Below the pieces are notes generated by a model. That model was not told where the DNA came from, did not search any database, and saw only the letters and a program-made list of their open reading frames with translations. Shown piece after piece: positions 50,997-63,319 of a DNA stretch of 64,000 nucleotides. The stretch is taken from positions 319,324-383,323 of the forward strand of contig CAJJDP010000082.1 in assembly GCA_905182995.1 (NCBI GenBank), in the 5' to 3' direction. Position 1 is the first letter of the stretch. Each line of letters starts with the position of its first letter. The DNA is from Paramecium octaurelia. Lineage: Eukaryota > Ciliophora > Oligohymenophorea > Peniculida > Parameciidae. The position numbers were made by a program, and so were the translations under genes.

Positions 50997-51326
50997 AAAA
51001 AGTAAATAAACTGGGAATTAGGTGTAAATCTTAGAAAAAAATAGATGTATTATAATTTAAAGAGATATATCACACCTGTAGGACTACTTTAAAAATAAAA
51101 ATTAGTTATCAAACCTAGTGATGAATAATGCTGGAGGATTAGGAGAAATAATTCTCTGATTAACGTCTCTTTTAGAAACCCATAAATTATTTAAAGAGAT
51201 AAAGATTTAGTTCTTAAGTATGAAAATTAGATTAAGGTACTGATTGATAATTATGGCATGATATTAGAAGGGTTTAAGGATAATAAGTCTAATAAAAAGG
51301 AGCTAAACCATGATGACCTTCCATGA
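50997..51326 (+). CDS. Uncharacterised 109-codon frame
   Basis: Open between TGA 50994-50996 and TGA 51324-51326; the first Met is in MYYNLKRYITPVGLLQK. Further motifs are QCWRIRRNNSLINVSFRNP and KYENQIKVLIDNYGMILEGF, ending KKELNHDDLP. Nine TAA/TAG codons are read through, so the frame is invisible in the standard code. Charged, soluble-looking, no domain recognised. Probably a 3' exon or the tail of a decayed gene. Confidence 0.35.
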
Positions 51327-53589
51327 AAGAAGAAACGATGGTCCTGCAAAATTCTAAATGATTAAGTCCTAAATTCGCATATATGTGGAGATAAGCTAAT
51401 ATAATTTAATATAAGGTATTTATCCTTCTTTACTGTCAATTTTTGGGTCAATCTACTCTCTTTTTGATGGCTCACTCTATTGGTTTACTCTGTATATGAA
51501 AAAGTTTGAATGTGATGGCAATGATTAATAACTTTCCGAGATTTATGTATGTGAGATATGCAGAAGATAAAGAAGAAAGTTATTGCTAATTAGAGATAAA
51601 CTTTTAAGCAGAAATGCCTAGCTTGCATAATATCTATGATGGGTTTTCCGTTATTAATTTTCTGCAAGCTGTTGCTATTCTTAAGTGAGCCTTCTGTTGA
51701 AATGAATGATGACGTTATACACTATTGACTGACTAATTTTGTTAGGTTTTCAAAGGATTAACAAGTAAATTTCAATTGAATTGTGATGTAGATAAATTAA
51801 AATTTTAAAATTATTTTTTTTAATCAGAATTTCTCCTTGCAAAGTTGCAATAATTCTTAAATACATTACTTTATAGATTTATAACAAAATATTGCAAATC
51901 GTATTATAAATGATATTTTCATATTATTCATTTTATAAAAATAATTATGAAAATTTTAGAATTACATAAGTAGTTATATTATTCAGAACGATTTAATGCA
52001 ATAATTTGCTGTTATCTTGAATATGAATATCTGATAACATCTGAAATCTAACAAACCTTATTTGGGTTACGTATTTTAAATGAAAAGAATGCATATAATA
52101 TAAAATATTTCTATTTTTAAACATCATAGGTTAGCAGTTCTTTTTAAATTAGTTTTGATTTAAAAAAATATCAATTACAAAAGTAAGACCAAATCTAAGT
52201 AATACGACTATTCCATTCAAAGGTTATCAAATTTTATATTAATTAAAAATTAAAATTAAAATTGTTCCATGTTTGGAAAGGAGAACTGATAAAATTAATA
52301 AACCTGAGGATTGAATTATCAGCTATTTAAATTCTAATATTGTATACAAATATATTCCTTTCCTTTTTAAAATTTCTGTATTATTAAAAACTATTAAATA
52401 TACTTTGAAGCAAAATTTTAATACAAATATTGGTTGATTTTTATAATAGCTATGCGATAAACGGATCTCTTGAGCAACTTACCTAAATGGAGAGAGACAA
52501 ATTTTCCGATTTTCCTTCTTTAATTGAATCAATTAAATTGTCCTTTTTATCTGATTTTCAACTTATAAATTAGTTTGATTTTCTTAACTTAGATTAAACA
52601 GTAAAGAATTTTACCTAGTTTAATCACATATTTAAAATGCCTTAAATTCAGATATTTATCTAGATCAAAATTATTTCATACTCATCGTTTATTAATTCTA
52701 CTTTTTTGTGTTGTAATTTAATATCCTTGTGTAAATGAGATTTTTTATTAAATAGACTTTAAGGATTATAGTATTGAACGTTTTTTGACAAAATATGCTG
52801 AAAATATCAAATAAGACCATTTGACTGGCTTAATTTCAAATTAAAAACATTGTAAAAAATGTTCTTAAAGTATTTTCAATATTTGAAAATAAATGAATTC
52901 TAAATATTGAAAAAAACTTAAGATAAAATCTGCCCAAATTTATTGTTCTTATATTCAGAAAAATAAACTGAATTCTATTCTTTTACTAAAGAATAAAAAC
53001 CTGATCGAGTAAATATGCTATTTTAGTATGATATTGTTTGATCCAAGTATTGCTATGATTGAATTTGAGATTGATATTGTATTTAATTAAGTACATGATT
53101 AAATTGATATCTAGACGATTTATTATTAAACCATGTTTAATCCTGATGATTCGATACTATTCTAAGTGAGAATAGAAAACTCTTAAATTTAAAAGAATAT
53201 TTCTTTTTTGTATTTTAATTCTATGATCCAATTAAAAAAATAAGTCTTCCTCTTATAAAATATATTTAAGGGCGGAAAGATATATCCAATAAGCATGGAA
53301 ATAAAATTTTGTCTCTTTTACATAAATAAATTATTATTAAGTGTGATATCAATTTTCACGTATGAATTATTTAGGGATGGAAATCTGCTATTTCTTCAGT
53401 ATGATTGCAGAAAATATTTTATTTTAGTGAGAACTTGTCACTTGTCTAATGAGAACTTGTGAATGGATAATCTATTTCAGATAGTTTCTATATAAATTTC
53501 TTTGAGGATGATGTTAAATATAAGTCAATTATGCATGGACAAAATTACATTTTTTAATTTACAGCTTTCATTGAATAAAAATATGAGTT
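51327..53589. other. Little recognisable content
   Basis: Short protein-like text near 51.45-51.6 kb (SIYSLFDGSLYWFTLYMKKF; VCEICRRQRRKLLLIRDKL) without a clean frame, then AT-rich DNA. A short direct repeat, TGAGAACTTGT, occurs twice near 53.43-53.46 kb. Confidence 0.3.
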
Positions 53590-54078
53590 TCAAGAGCAGA
53601 AAAATTTCTATTGTATTGAGAAATCAGGACATCCAACCAGCTCCAGAAATATTTGGTATAGATAGGACAGCGTAATGGAAAAGCTCCACTGATAACCTAT
53701 ACGACTATCAATGTTAATGGGAATAAGAGTCAACAGAACTTTTATACATGATATTTCTGTCTACCTCTCTTTCAAAAATCCATCCCCAAAAATTTTCACT
53801 CTAATATAGTTTTCCATCATATGTTTCATGATAGTCTTGTTCTTTGATTTATTGATGCCTAAGTAAGAAAGCCAACGGAGCTCCACATTGCAGCTAGATC
53901 CAACTCGATGAAATCTCTCTATACTCTTTGTACTTCTTTAACTTAGTTGTTGCAGAACCCTTCATTCTACTTTATGATTCACTATCAAGCCAAGCTTAGA
54001 TTTAGAGTTATTTTCTAGAAATGCATGGGTGAGGGTAAATTACTCATCAGTGGATTTAGTTTGTTCAGAAATTTCGGC
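53590..54078 (-). pseudogene. Uncharacterised 163-codon frame with one internal TGA
   Basis: Minus-strand frame of 163 codons ending at TGA 53592-53590, with one in-frame TGA about a third of the way in. Text includes AEISEQTKSTDEQFTLTHAF, VLQQLSQRSTKSIERFHRVG, NVELRWLSYLGINKSKNKT and GYQWSFSITLSYLYQIFLEL. Composition is clearly protein-like and GC is higher than around it. Upstream on the same strand (54.08-54.37 kb) more fragments occur in other phases. I looked for transposase motifs and found none convincing. Confidence 0.35.
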
Positions 54079-55545
54079 GAAAGTGCAATGATCCTTTTCA
54101 TCATCGAGACAAGATCATAGGCATAGAATTGATCTCAGCAAGAATGTTTCTAGGGTTCCATCCTTATGAGAGTACAAAGGCGAGAATAACTCCTCCCTCT
54201 ATCGTTCTTCGGATGTCTAATTGTTACCTTGCTATAAATTTAGGAGATGGTCTCCTTTTACCTCTACGTTGGAAACTGCTTCTTATGTTTCTCCTACCAA
54301 TCACTCATTCAAGGTCTATTAAAGGCTTTTCCTTTCTATCTTGAGTTATAAGTCTTCTTCCTCTAAACAAACACTACTCTTAATGACGCGTACTCTCTAT
54401 ACTCAAATCATTAGGAAATTTGATCCAATTTACATTTTAAGAAAATAATTTCAAATACCAGGTTGTTGTTGATAAATAAGAATTGAGCTCTTCCACACCT
54501 GCTAAAATAATCTATAAGGTACATTAAAGCACTGATTAATTTATCATTTTTAATTCTTAATATTTCTATTATTCACATTGAGTTATCATTTAGATTAATT
54601 TAATTACATAGACAATTACAGAAATTTTAATTATAAAATCACATAATTAATAACTCATTATATTTTTGATTTGATTTGCTTATGATATTCATGTGTTATT
54701 TGGTTGAATAAATAAAATATAACAATCATTTTAGATTTTAGTCTTGCTTCATCTGTTTTATAATAAGGTTCACTTTAACCTTATTGGTTTACATTCGATT
54801 TAATTAATTAATTTTTGTCAGTAAGTAAGGCCTTTAGGGCTTATTTATGATAGAACGGAAGTATTTATTAAAATAAATGTCCATAATTATTTACAATGAC
54901 ATAGGGGATAAAAAATTTGGAGTTGCTAAGCTGCTAAGATTTTTTTGAGTATTCAACTTTAATGATTTCTACTGAATATTTTGTTTTTATGTTACTTTTT
55001 TTTTGTGTTCCCTAAATACTATTGTGAGTATGATTTAATCATATTTCCAGCAATTAGGAAAAGTATCAATTTCTCTTGACAAAATATGTATTATGATTAT
55101 ATTACATGTTATATCAATTTATTGGGATAGAAAAGATTTTTCAAACTAAAACGATAGACCTTAATTCAATTAATTTTCATCATTTAATTTCCTATATTGC
55201 AAATTTCAACTAAAGGGATTTGGCTTGAATTATCATATAATTTATGGTTTTATCTTGTAAGTAATTGCTAAACATTATGAAAACTTGAAGAAATCTTGGT
55301 TAAGATAAAAAAATCGTTTTGTAATTTAATTACACGATTCTATATAGCCATCTAATTTATGGCTTCAAATGATTAGTGAAATATTATAAGTAGTATTTTT
55401 AACCCATCTATTTGATATAACACATTAATATTAATCTTAAATTATAGTCAATTAATTCTTAATATGCTAAGTATGGATTAATTACTCATGATTACATTCA
55501 TGAATTTACTATTCTTAACCCATCAAACTGTTATATATTAATTTG
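54079..55545. other. Coding-like fragments to 54.4 kb, then AT-rich spacer
   Basis: 54.08-54.37 kb is GC-richer with minus-strand pieces such as VEVKGDHLLNLQQGNNQTSE, but no continuous frame. From 54.4 kb to the start of the DUF4215 gene the DNA is AT-rich with no supported frames. Confidence 0.3.
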
Positions 55546-58500
55546 ATGCAAAGGATAACAATATTGATAGTAATAATTGAAATGTATATTAGATTGGATA
55601 TCAGAGCATCAGAATTATTAATTCTCTTCTTGCGGAGGAATTCCCTATTTTTATTCAAGTGATCAGAATATTAACCAATTATATTTAAACCTCGAACCTC
55701 ATTCTCATATTTAAGTAGACGCAGAGATTATAATGTAATGATAATTATTTTTCTATTAATAGTTTTGAGAATGGTTTTAATACTTTTTACTTAGATCTTT
55801 AATAAGAAAACTATTAAATAGAGAAATAATCATAATATAGTTTCACTTGTGGTGTATCAATAATTTAACTTGTGTATAGTATTTCAATTAGTCTTTTGCA
55901 TAACAGAAGAAGTTTATCGATGAGAATTTAATACAGCAACTTCGGATTAATAAAATTATCATTAAGTACAAAATGTGAGTATCATTGTGCAGAATGCTTC
56001 AACAAATATTAAGGTTAGTGCTTATCATGGAAACTCCATTAATAGTCATTTAATTAGTAAGCCATTCCAGCAAATTCTGATGGATGGTCTTATAGTTTGA
56101 TATATCAGTAGTTTTGGGATTGTGGGGAATGCTAATTTTTAGAATTTAATCTAATCACTTATTCCGTCATACTACCTTCTCATCAAGATATATTGATAAG
56201 ATTTTTTAGAATAAGGAATTCTCTCTATTTAGATTATACTTATGATTACACAATTATCAATAGTGGATATGGATAAGTAGATATATTAATAAAAAATCAT
56301 CCTGATTTTCTATTCTAACTGGAAATTAGACCCCATATATTTGGAAGTATTGGATTTATAAGAGATTTTGAAATATTTTACAGTTAGCAAGCAATAATAA
56401 TAATTCATAATGTTATTTTAAACTGTTTAGATTAAGTTGGCGATTAATGTATAAATTGCTAAGAGGGTTGGATTTAAGATGACTCACTTTAGAATTGCCA
56501 TCCAATATGTGGGGACGGTATCATTTAAGGATAAGAACAATGTGATGATGCAAATCAATTATCAAATGATGGCTGTTTTTAATGCAGGTTTTCTTGCCCT
56601 TTTTTTTGCTAATAATGTGAGTTTGGAAAATGTTTGAGGTTTTAATCAAATTAAGAAGTAATTGATAATAGATGTTATGAATTAAATAATATTATTGGTT
56701 TAGAACCATCGTTACATGAACTCTAAAATTCAATTTCTAATTTATTAGTTTATGGATGTTATGGCCAAGTTGAATATCAATTGTTATTAGAATATTAGCT
56801 TACTCATGAGTGGCCAAAACCCATTTACACTTTGAATTAACCCTTATAAATACATGATATCTATAGATATTATTTTAAGAGAAAAACAATAGAAAATTGC
56901 TTATTTAGTTAATTTGATTAATGCTTAGAATGTTAAATGTTTTATAAGCCATCTTAAAACAAGAATAAGTGCATTCCAAAATGTGATGATGGAATTATTA
57001 TTGAAAATGAGATTTGTGATGATTTAAATAATATTCAATTCGACGGTTGCTATAAATGTTAATTAAGTTGCTAATTAGAATGTAATTAATGCATCCAATA
57101 ATAATGCTATTCTTGTATTGATGGTTGGTAGCTGATAGATTAAAAATGTTATTAAATATGTGGAGATGGATTATTGGCTATCTCTTCATTAGAGTAGTGT
57201 GATGATGGAAATTATCAACCTAATGATGGATGCTATAATTGCAATTTCGAATGTAATTCATATTGTTTCTAATGCGATAGTTCAAATAATTGTTTATTAT
57301 GTGTAGAAAACTTTGATTTGACTGAAAAAAATTAATGTAAACCAATATGTGGAGATGGAATTATTATATAAGAATTAGAGGAATGTGAAGATTTAAATGA
57401 TATTCAATTCGATGGTTGTCATTAATGTTTCTTTTAATGCAATTAGAATTGTAGTAAATGTGTTCAAGGTATGTGCTAGTAATGTACTGAAGGATATGAT
57501 TTAATTATAAATGAATGTCAAAAAGCATTAATTGATGAATCAGGTGAAAATGATGAATTCAATGTAATCAAAGTCGAAAAATGTGGAGATGCGTATTAAT
57601 CAACTTTTGAGTAATGTGATGATGGAAATCAAGATAATGGTGATGGATGTTCGAGCAAATGCATGCTAGAAGAAAATTGGAGTTGTAATTAGGATTAACC
57701 TAATTATTGTTTTTTATAAACTAAATATTCCTTAGAATATGAAAATCAAACATTTTAACATCAATTTGTTTTATTAAAGTTTTCTAATGAAGTGAAATAA
57801 GTTTCAAATTTAAATTTTACTCAATCAATTTAACCTGTGATAATCAATTTAAATTAAAGTCAATATCAAATATCAATTAACCCTGTAGTAGGTGTTGATT
57901 CAGCATACTTTACTATGGCTTTGTTTGAGTTTGATATTGTCATTTTTGAATAAATGTCATTAGAACCAAATTTTTCCATTTCTTTCAACTCTTCTTTAGT
58001 TGATAATAACAATATGCTGGTTGGTCTCCCATCATAATAATTATTACTTAAAACCCCTAAAGTTATCAATTAGAAGTAAATTACTATTGCAAATAAGTGT
58101 CAAGATATTGGAAATGTTTTAATTATAGGCTTAGGAGCTATTAGCATACTGCTTTTATTATTCAGATAACCATTCCAATGTTTGGAAATATTTGACCTTT
58201 TACAATTTTAATCATATTTGAAATTTGTAAATATTTCTTATCCCTAAAATCTATAGATTTATTTTCAATCTTCAGAAATTGTAACTGTTAGCCCAATTTT
58301 AATATACTTTAAAATAACAGATCTTCTTAATAATCTAATTACTGAGAACTTCATTCCAAGCATAGGAAAGTTTTAAGAATTTCAAACAAATGCTGACCTA
58401 CTTTTAAATATTTAGAGTTAAATCTTTTAAATTTTCTTCATTGGTTTATTGTACGTATTTTTATAATTTTATCCAAAAATCACCCTTAATTATGCTTTTA

Positions 58501-59243
58501 CATTTAGAACTGTTTATTTTATAAGGGAAAAATAATTATAATGGCTCAATCAGCTCATAATTAAGCTATATCAAATTCATACAAATATCTTAAAATTAAA
58601 GAAGATTTACTCTAGTAAAGGTTTTATATAACTTTTTTATGCAAACTGCTGGGATTTGTTTTTTAAAGTTTTTTTGTTTATGATCTCCAACACAGAAACA
58701 GGATATCGATCAAAGACATCTTATGGTATTTGCTTTTTAGTTTTGGGGGTGACCATTATCATTTTATTGTTGAATTTTAAAGGAATGAATGAAAACTTGA
58801 AAGTTTCAAATCTAAGATTTTAATAGTTTGAAAGCATAACTTTATTAAAAAAACTCCTATTTATCTTAATATTAACTGTTCAATAAAGTAGCGGCATAAT
58901 TCAATGTGTCATGCTAACACTTTTGAGTTTAGGTTACATTGGATTATTATTATTGATCAAATAAAATATAGAAAGAATAGAATTAATTGGAATAATTTGG
59001 ACGGAAGTTCCAGTAATGTTCTTTACATTAACAAGTTTAATTTATTGTTCAGATTTTTCAACCATTATGAAATATAATGAATAAATTCTAATAGGCTTTG
59101 TTTAAATTTTAATCTTGATATTTGGCTTATTGGGACCAGTAATCAAACTTGGAATTTCCCTCTATAAAGATATCAAATTATTTTATGAATAGAAAAAATA
59201 GAAAAAAAAGCTCAAAATACATAAAATGATGTTATTTATTTGA
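55546..59243 (+). CDS. Large DUF4215 cysteine-repeat membrane protein
   Basis: One continuous frame of 1,204 codons runs from 55604 to TGA 59241-59243 once a 28-nt intron (55735-55762, GTAATGAT...TTAATAG) is removed. The start is uncertain: ATG 55546 begins a signal-peptide-like MQRITILIVII but needs a short intron before 55604 to enter the frame. The extracellular part starts with CGGIPYFYSSDQN and holds repeats of the DUF4215 / Myxococcus cysteine-rich type: CGDGIIQGQEQCDDANQLSN, CGDGLLAISSLEQCDDGNYQ, CGDGIIIQELEECEDLNDIQ and CGDAYQSTFEQCDDGNQDNG, each followed by DGC-x2-C clusters. The C-terminal ~400 residues contain several hydrophobic segments (NVLIIGLGAISILLLLF, GICFLVLGVTIIILLLNF, MLTLLSLGYIGLLLLI, ILIGFVQILILIFGLLGP), so a multi-pass membrane anchor is likely. 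Such genes form large families in Paramecium and Tetrahymena; their function is unknown. No damage seen. Confidence 0.85.
55735..55762 (+). other. 28-nt spliceosomal intron
   Basis: GTAATG...AATAG. Unspliced, the frame ends at TGA inside the intron. Spliced, it joins QVDAEII to FENGFNTFYLDLQQE in the phase that stays open for the next 1,160 codons. Confidence 0.85.
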
Positions 59244-59695
59244 GAGGATAGGAATACTGATTTATAGAAATAAAAAAAGATAATTAAATTTAATTTTCTA
59301 TTTCAAAATATTGATCTTTTAAAATTATGATGAAAATCAATGTATATTCCATAATGGTTGATTCTTCAAAATACTCTGTTTAATTTTGATTTATTTAATA
59401 TCTTCAATAGGAATTATAATAACTCGATTAAATCAAAAATAATATTTTGACAAATTAAATGAGAAATTTGGAATTTACAAAAAAATATTGCCAGAATAAA
59501 GATGACTAAAATTTTCTTGCTTTGATTTTATTAAAAATTATAAAAATTAAATTTAACATCACATAAAGCCCAAAAGTATATGAAATAAAATTGCAAACTT
59601 AAATTATTTAATCAAATATTAAATTTGTTCATAAAATTATGTACAACTAATCTCTAATGAAAAAATTAAAATATTGAAATTAACTTATTCATGTA
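59244..59695. other. AT-rich 3' flank, no gene seen
   Basis: Very AT-rich with no open frames, between the DUF4215 stop and the first repeat block. Confidence 0.4.
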
Positions 59696-60996
59696 CATTC
59701 TTACTGGCTATAAATATATTAATAAATAAAAATTATATTCAATATTCTCTTGCTTTATAAGACTTGGCTTTAATTAATGTAAAATCTGAATTAATATAGA
59801 AATCCAGATTATAAGGAATACAAGGTTGTGCTTATGAATAAGTGAAATGAATTAAATAAATATTCTAACTTGTGCCATAAAAAATAAAAAAATCCCTAAT
59901 TAATTCAAAAAACTAAGAAAATAAGTTGATAAAATATTAAACCCGGCAAAATATATGATGGTAAAATTGGAATTCAAAATTTAAGTAAACCTTTTTACAT
60001 AAATATTTTTTGAAATCTAGCAATAATTTTTTTGTAGTGGTAAGGGTCTAACCATATTTGATACTACATCAATCGTATGAAGATTTTGAAGGATTATTAT
60101 ACTTAAAAGTCCTTATTAACTAGCTATTCCAGATAAGATCACTTATAAGCTGTGTTTATCTATTGTTTTTTTTCAGGCATGATTTAAATTTTTAATAATA
60201 ATTTCTTAGTAAATTGAATTATTCTTGAATGACATTAATCATGCATATATTATAAATTTGTTAGAAGTGATTTCATTGGAATTAAACATATAGGGGCATA
60301 CCTGGATAACTCAAACAGAGATATTTAGTAAGTTGGCAACTCGTTTTAACGCTAAGGTATCTGAAAAACGAGGACTGTTTCTCAACTCCCATTTCCTTAA
60401 GAAATGAAAATAAGCCTTTAGCTTATATCTACTTTTTAAAATATAAATTATCTTTCCCTTTAAAAGCGATTGGATCCATTTCTCACCTAATTTCTATTGA
60501 ATTTACTATGGGAAGTAGTATAATATTAAAGCAATCATTAGAGTAGACCTAAATATGGCTATTAGAGATTGGCTGAGTAGTTTTTTCCCATACTATGAAT
60601 TTATGGCGATAAAGTTTGTCCCCATTATTTTCTGTAAGTCTTTTTATTATAGGTGTGTAAAATATGAAACCTAATGCATATGAATTAGTGCCACTTTTAA
60701 TAAGTATCCAGGAACAAGCATAGAGGTTTGAGCTAATTTTCAAGGTAATAATTAATAAAACCTGTATTTTTGGCGCTTTGAATTAAAGTGAGTAGTTAGA
60801 GTATGCAATGATGCTGATGATACATACCAAAGTAATGAAAAAAACAAGCATTTTTTTTATACGATGGAGGAATATTAAGTCTAATAAATTCTTTGGGCAT
60901 TAATAATATTTGAGTTCAAGTAATAATTGTATGATAGAAGATGTGCTTAGATATAGAATCCATCCAACTTAAAGACCTGAAAGGATTGTAAATTTT
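59696..60996 (+). repeat. Direct repeat unit, copy 1 (1,301 bp)
   Basis: Recurs at 61026-62326 with constant offset 1,330 and no difference I could see. It ends at a single N (60997), after which 28 bp of other sequence precede copy 2. Same signature of an unmerged contig overlap as at 4.06-6.9 kb. Confidence 0.85.
60483..60851 (-). CDS. 122-residue ORF with signal-peptide-like N-terminus (copy 1)
   Basis: ATG 60851-60849, TGA 60485-60483, two TAA/TAG codons read as Gln. The first ~17 residues (MLVFFITLVCIISIIAY) look like a signal peptide or membrane anchor; the rest has CSWILIKSGTNSYALGFIFY and KRLTENNGDKLYRHKFIVWE. A GT...AG stretch of 29 nt near residue 30 could be an intron, which would change the downstream phase, so the protein beyond residue ~29 is uncertain. 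No family recognised; it may be the beginning of a decayed secreted-protein gene. Confidence 0.35.
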
Positions 60997-60997
60997 N
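60997..60997. other. Single ambiguous base at repeat junction
   Basis: A lone N at the end of repeat copy 1, as at 5484. Confidence 0.8.
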
Positions 60998-61025
60998 TAA
61001 TAAAGCTATTTATTAACTAACTATG

Positions 61026-62326
61026 CATTCTTACTGGCTATAAATATATTAATAAATAAAAATTATATTCAATATTCTCTTGCTTTATAAGACTTGGCTT
61101 TAATTAATGTAAAATCTGAATTAATATAGAAATCCAGATTATAAGGAATACAAGGTTGTGCTTATGAATAAGTGAAATGAATTAAATAAATATTCTAACT
61201 TGTGCCATAAAAAATAAAAAAATCCCTAATTAATTCAAAAAACTAAGAAAATAAGTTGATAAAATATTAAACCCGGCAAAATATATGATGGTAAAATTGG
61301 AATTCAAAATTTAAGTAAACCTTTTTACATAAATATTTTTTGAAATCTAGCAATAATTTTTTTGTAGTGGTAAGGGTCTAACCATATTTGATACTACATC
61401 AATCGTATGAAGATTTTGAAGGATTATTATACTTAAAAGTCCTTATTAACTAGCTATTCCAGATAAGATCACTTATAAGCTGTGTTTATCTATTGTTTTT
61501 TTTCAGGCATGATTTAAATTTTTAATAATAATTTCTTAGTAAATTGAATTATTCTTGAATGACATTAATCATGCATATATTATAAATTTGTTAGAAGTGA
61601 TTTCATTGGAATTAAACATATAGGGGCATACCTGGATAACTCAAACAGAGATATTTAGTAAGTTGGCAACTCGTTTTAACGCTAAGGTATCTGAAAAACG
61701 AGGACTGTTTCTCAACTCCCATTTCCTTAAGAAATGAAAATAAGCCTTTAGCTTATATCTACTTTTTAAAATATAAATTATCTTTCCCTTTAAAAGCGAT
61801 TGGATCCATTTCTCACCTAATTTCTATTGAATTTACTATGGGAAGTAGTATAATATTAAAGCAATCATTAGAGTAGACCTAAATATGGCTATTAGAGATT
61901 GGCTGAGTAGTTTTTTCCCATACTATGAATTTATGGCGATAAAGTTTGTCCCCATTATTTTCTGTAAGTCTTTTTATTATAGGTGTGTAAAATATGAAAC
62001 CTAATGCATATGAATTAGTGCCACTTTTAATAAGTATCCAGGAACAAGCATAGAGGTTTGAGCTAATTTTCAAGGTAATAATTAATAAAACCTGTATTTT
62101 TGGCGCTTTGAATTAAAGTGAGTAGTTAGAGTATGCAATGATGCTGATGATACATACCAAAGTAATGAAAAAAACAAGCATTTTTTTTATACGATGGAGG
62201 AATATTAAGTCTAATAAATTCTTTGGGCATTAATAATATTTGAGTTCAAGTAATAATTGTATGATAGAAGATGTGCTTAGATATAGAATCCATCCAACTT
62301 AAAGACCTGAAAGGATTGTAAATTTT
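61026..62326 (+). repeat. Direct repeat unit, copy 2 (1,301 bp)
   Basis: Second, apparently identical copy of 59696-60996, continuing to the right into unique sequence. Confidence 0.85.
61813..62181 (-). CDS. 122-residue ORF with signal-peptide-like N-terminus (copy 2)
   Basis: Identical to the ORF at 60483-60851 because it lies in the second repeat copy. Very likely one locus counted twice by the assembly. Confidence 0.35.
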
Positions 62327-62680
62327 TTTATGGCAAAAAAAAGATGGAACAGAATGCTATGGAATACGCATCACCTTTGTTGGAAAACCAAATCAAGCTA
62401 ATTGAGCATACACATACTAACTCTACAATACTGAATCTCATTTGGGCTATATTTCATGATAAACTGCGTGCAATCTTCTATTAATGCGAAAAAGCTTCTA
62501 AATACTTTGAATAATCTGTACTATCAAAACTAAGTTTTGATGTTATTTTGGGTTGATGGCTATGTTTATTCAAATAAGTATGGATGTAAGTATTTTGAGG
62601 GTATTCAACACTATTTTTTTACTTTGAAAGCCAATATAAATTAAACAAAGTCGTCTATCAATATTGATTATGCTATAAAT
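62327..62680 (+). other. Coding-like leader of the surface-antigen-like remnant
   Basis: Plus-strand text such as DGTECYGIRITFVGKPNQAN near 62.35 kb looks protein-coding but is not in a continuous frame with what follows. Confidence 0.25.
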
Positions 62681-63319
62681 ATGATTTAAGTTGGATTTGA
62701 AAATTTGTTGATCGAAAAAGTGATTAGAAAGCAGATGGAAATACTGATTACATAAGTAAGATTTGACTCCAAACTTGTAAAACCAATAGAGTATCTTGTG
62801 TTGATATTTTTATTTCATTTACATCAATGGAAGGGAAGTCTAATAGCCGCACTGCCTGGATCTAAATTTAAGGGTAATAAATCAGTTAAAGTAGCCTTTG
62901 CTGCCAGAAGATGTTAAGAGGAAGGATCAGCAAAAACTGATGAAGATTGTAAGAAATTCATGGAATGTTGCTTAGCAACTGGAAAAGGATCTGTAGATAA
63001 GAAGTATCCCTGTTGATTAATATGGAAACTAAGATTTATAAATTATTGACTAGTAACTAAGTTGATTGCTGATTCATACTCTGAATCAATATATTAAGAT
63101 TACGGTGTAATGCATTAGAATCAGATGTAATGCATTAGAATCAGATGTGATGCTTCATAATCTTGTTCAAAATTAAAAGCAATACCATCAACTAGTTATT
63201 CATCTTGTAAGTGCACAGACGCACCAGATGTGTAATGTTATGCGTAAAAACAAGGATGTAAGTATTGTTTGTGTGAATGTACAATCTTTTTTCTGTTTGC
63301 TCTGCTATTAAAGTAATGA
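62681..63319 (+). pseudogene. Surface-antigen-like (Paramecium SA repeat) remnant
   Basis: One frame runs from ATG 62681 to TGA 63317-63319, broken by in-frame TGAs at 63014-63016 and about 63044. The centre reads SVKVAFAARRCQEEGSAKTD then EDCKKFMECCLATGKG, which follows the cysteine-periodic pattern I associate with immobilisation (surface) antigens, alternating C-x-E/A and DxxC...C...TGKG blocks. Further on come SSCKCTDAPDVQCYAQKQGC and KYCLCEC. A 20-nt unit (TGTAATGCATTAGAATCAGA) is repeated twice and partly a third time at 63106-63153 inside it. Surface antigens coat the cell and are expressed one at a time; this copy looks dead or interrupted. The family assignment is moderate. Confidence 0.4.
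63106..63153 (+). repeat. 20-nt tandem repeat, 2.4 copies
   Basis: TGTAATGCATTAGAATCAGA at 63106-63125 and 63126-63145, then TGTGATGC. Because 20 is not a multiple of 3, each added unit shifts the reading frame. Confidence 0.9.

Noticed and set aside
53590-54370. Possible Tc1/mariner-type transposase on the minus strand
   Set aside because: The basic N-terminal text looked suggestive, but no helix-turn-helix pattern, DDE triad or terminal inverted repeats were found.
57866-58069. Minus-strand 67-residue ORF
   Set aside because: Antisense to the well-supported DUF4215 coding frame.
63106-63153. CRISPR-like or satellite array
   Set aside because: Only 2.4 abutting 20-nt units with no spacers, in a eukaryotic coding-like context.
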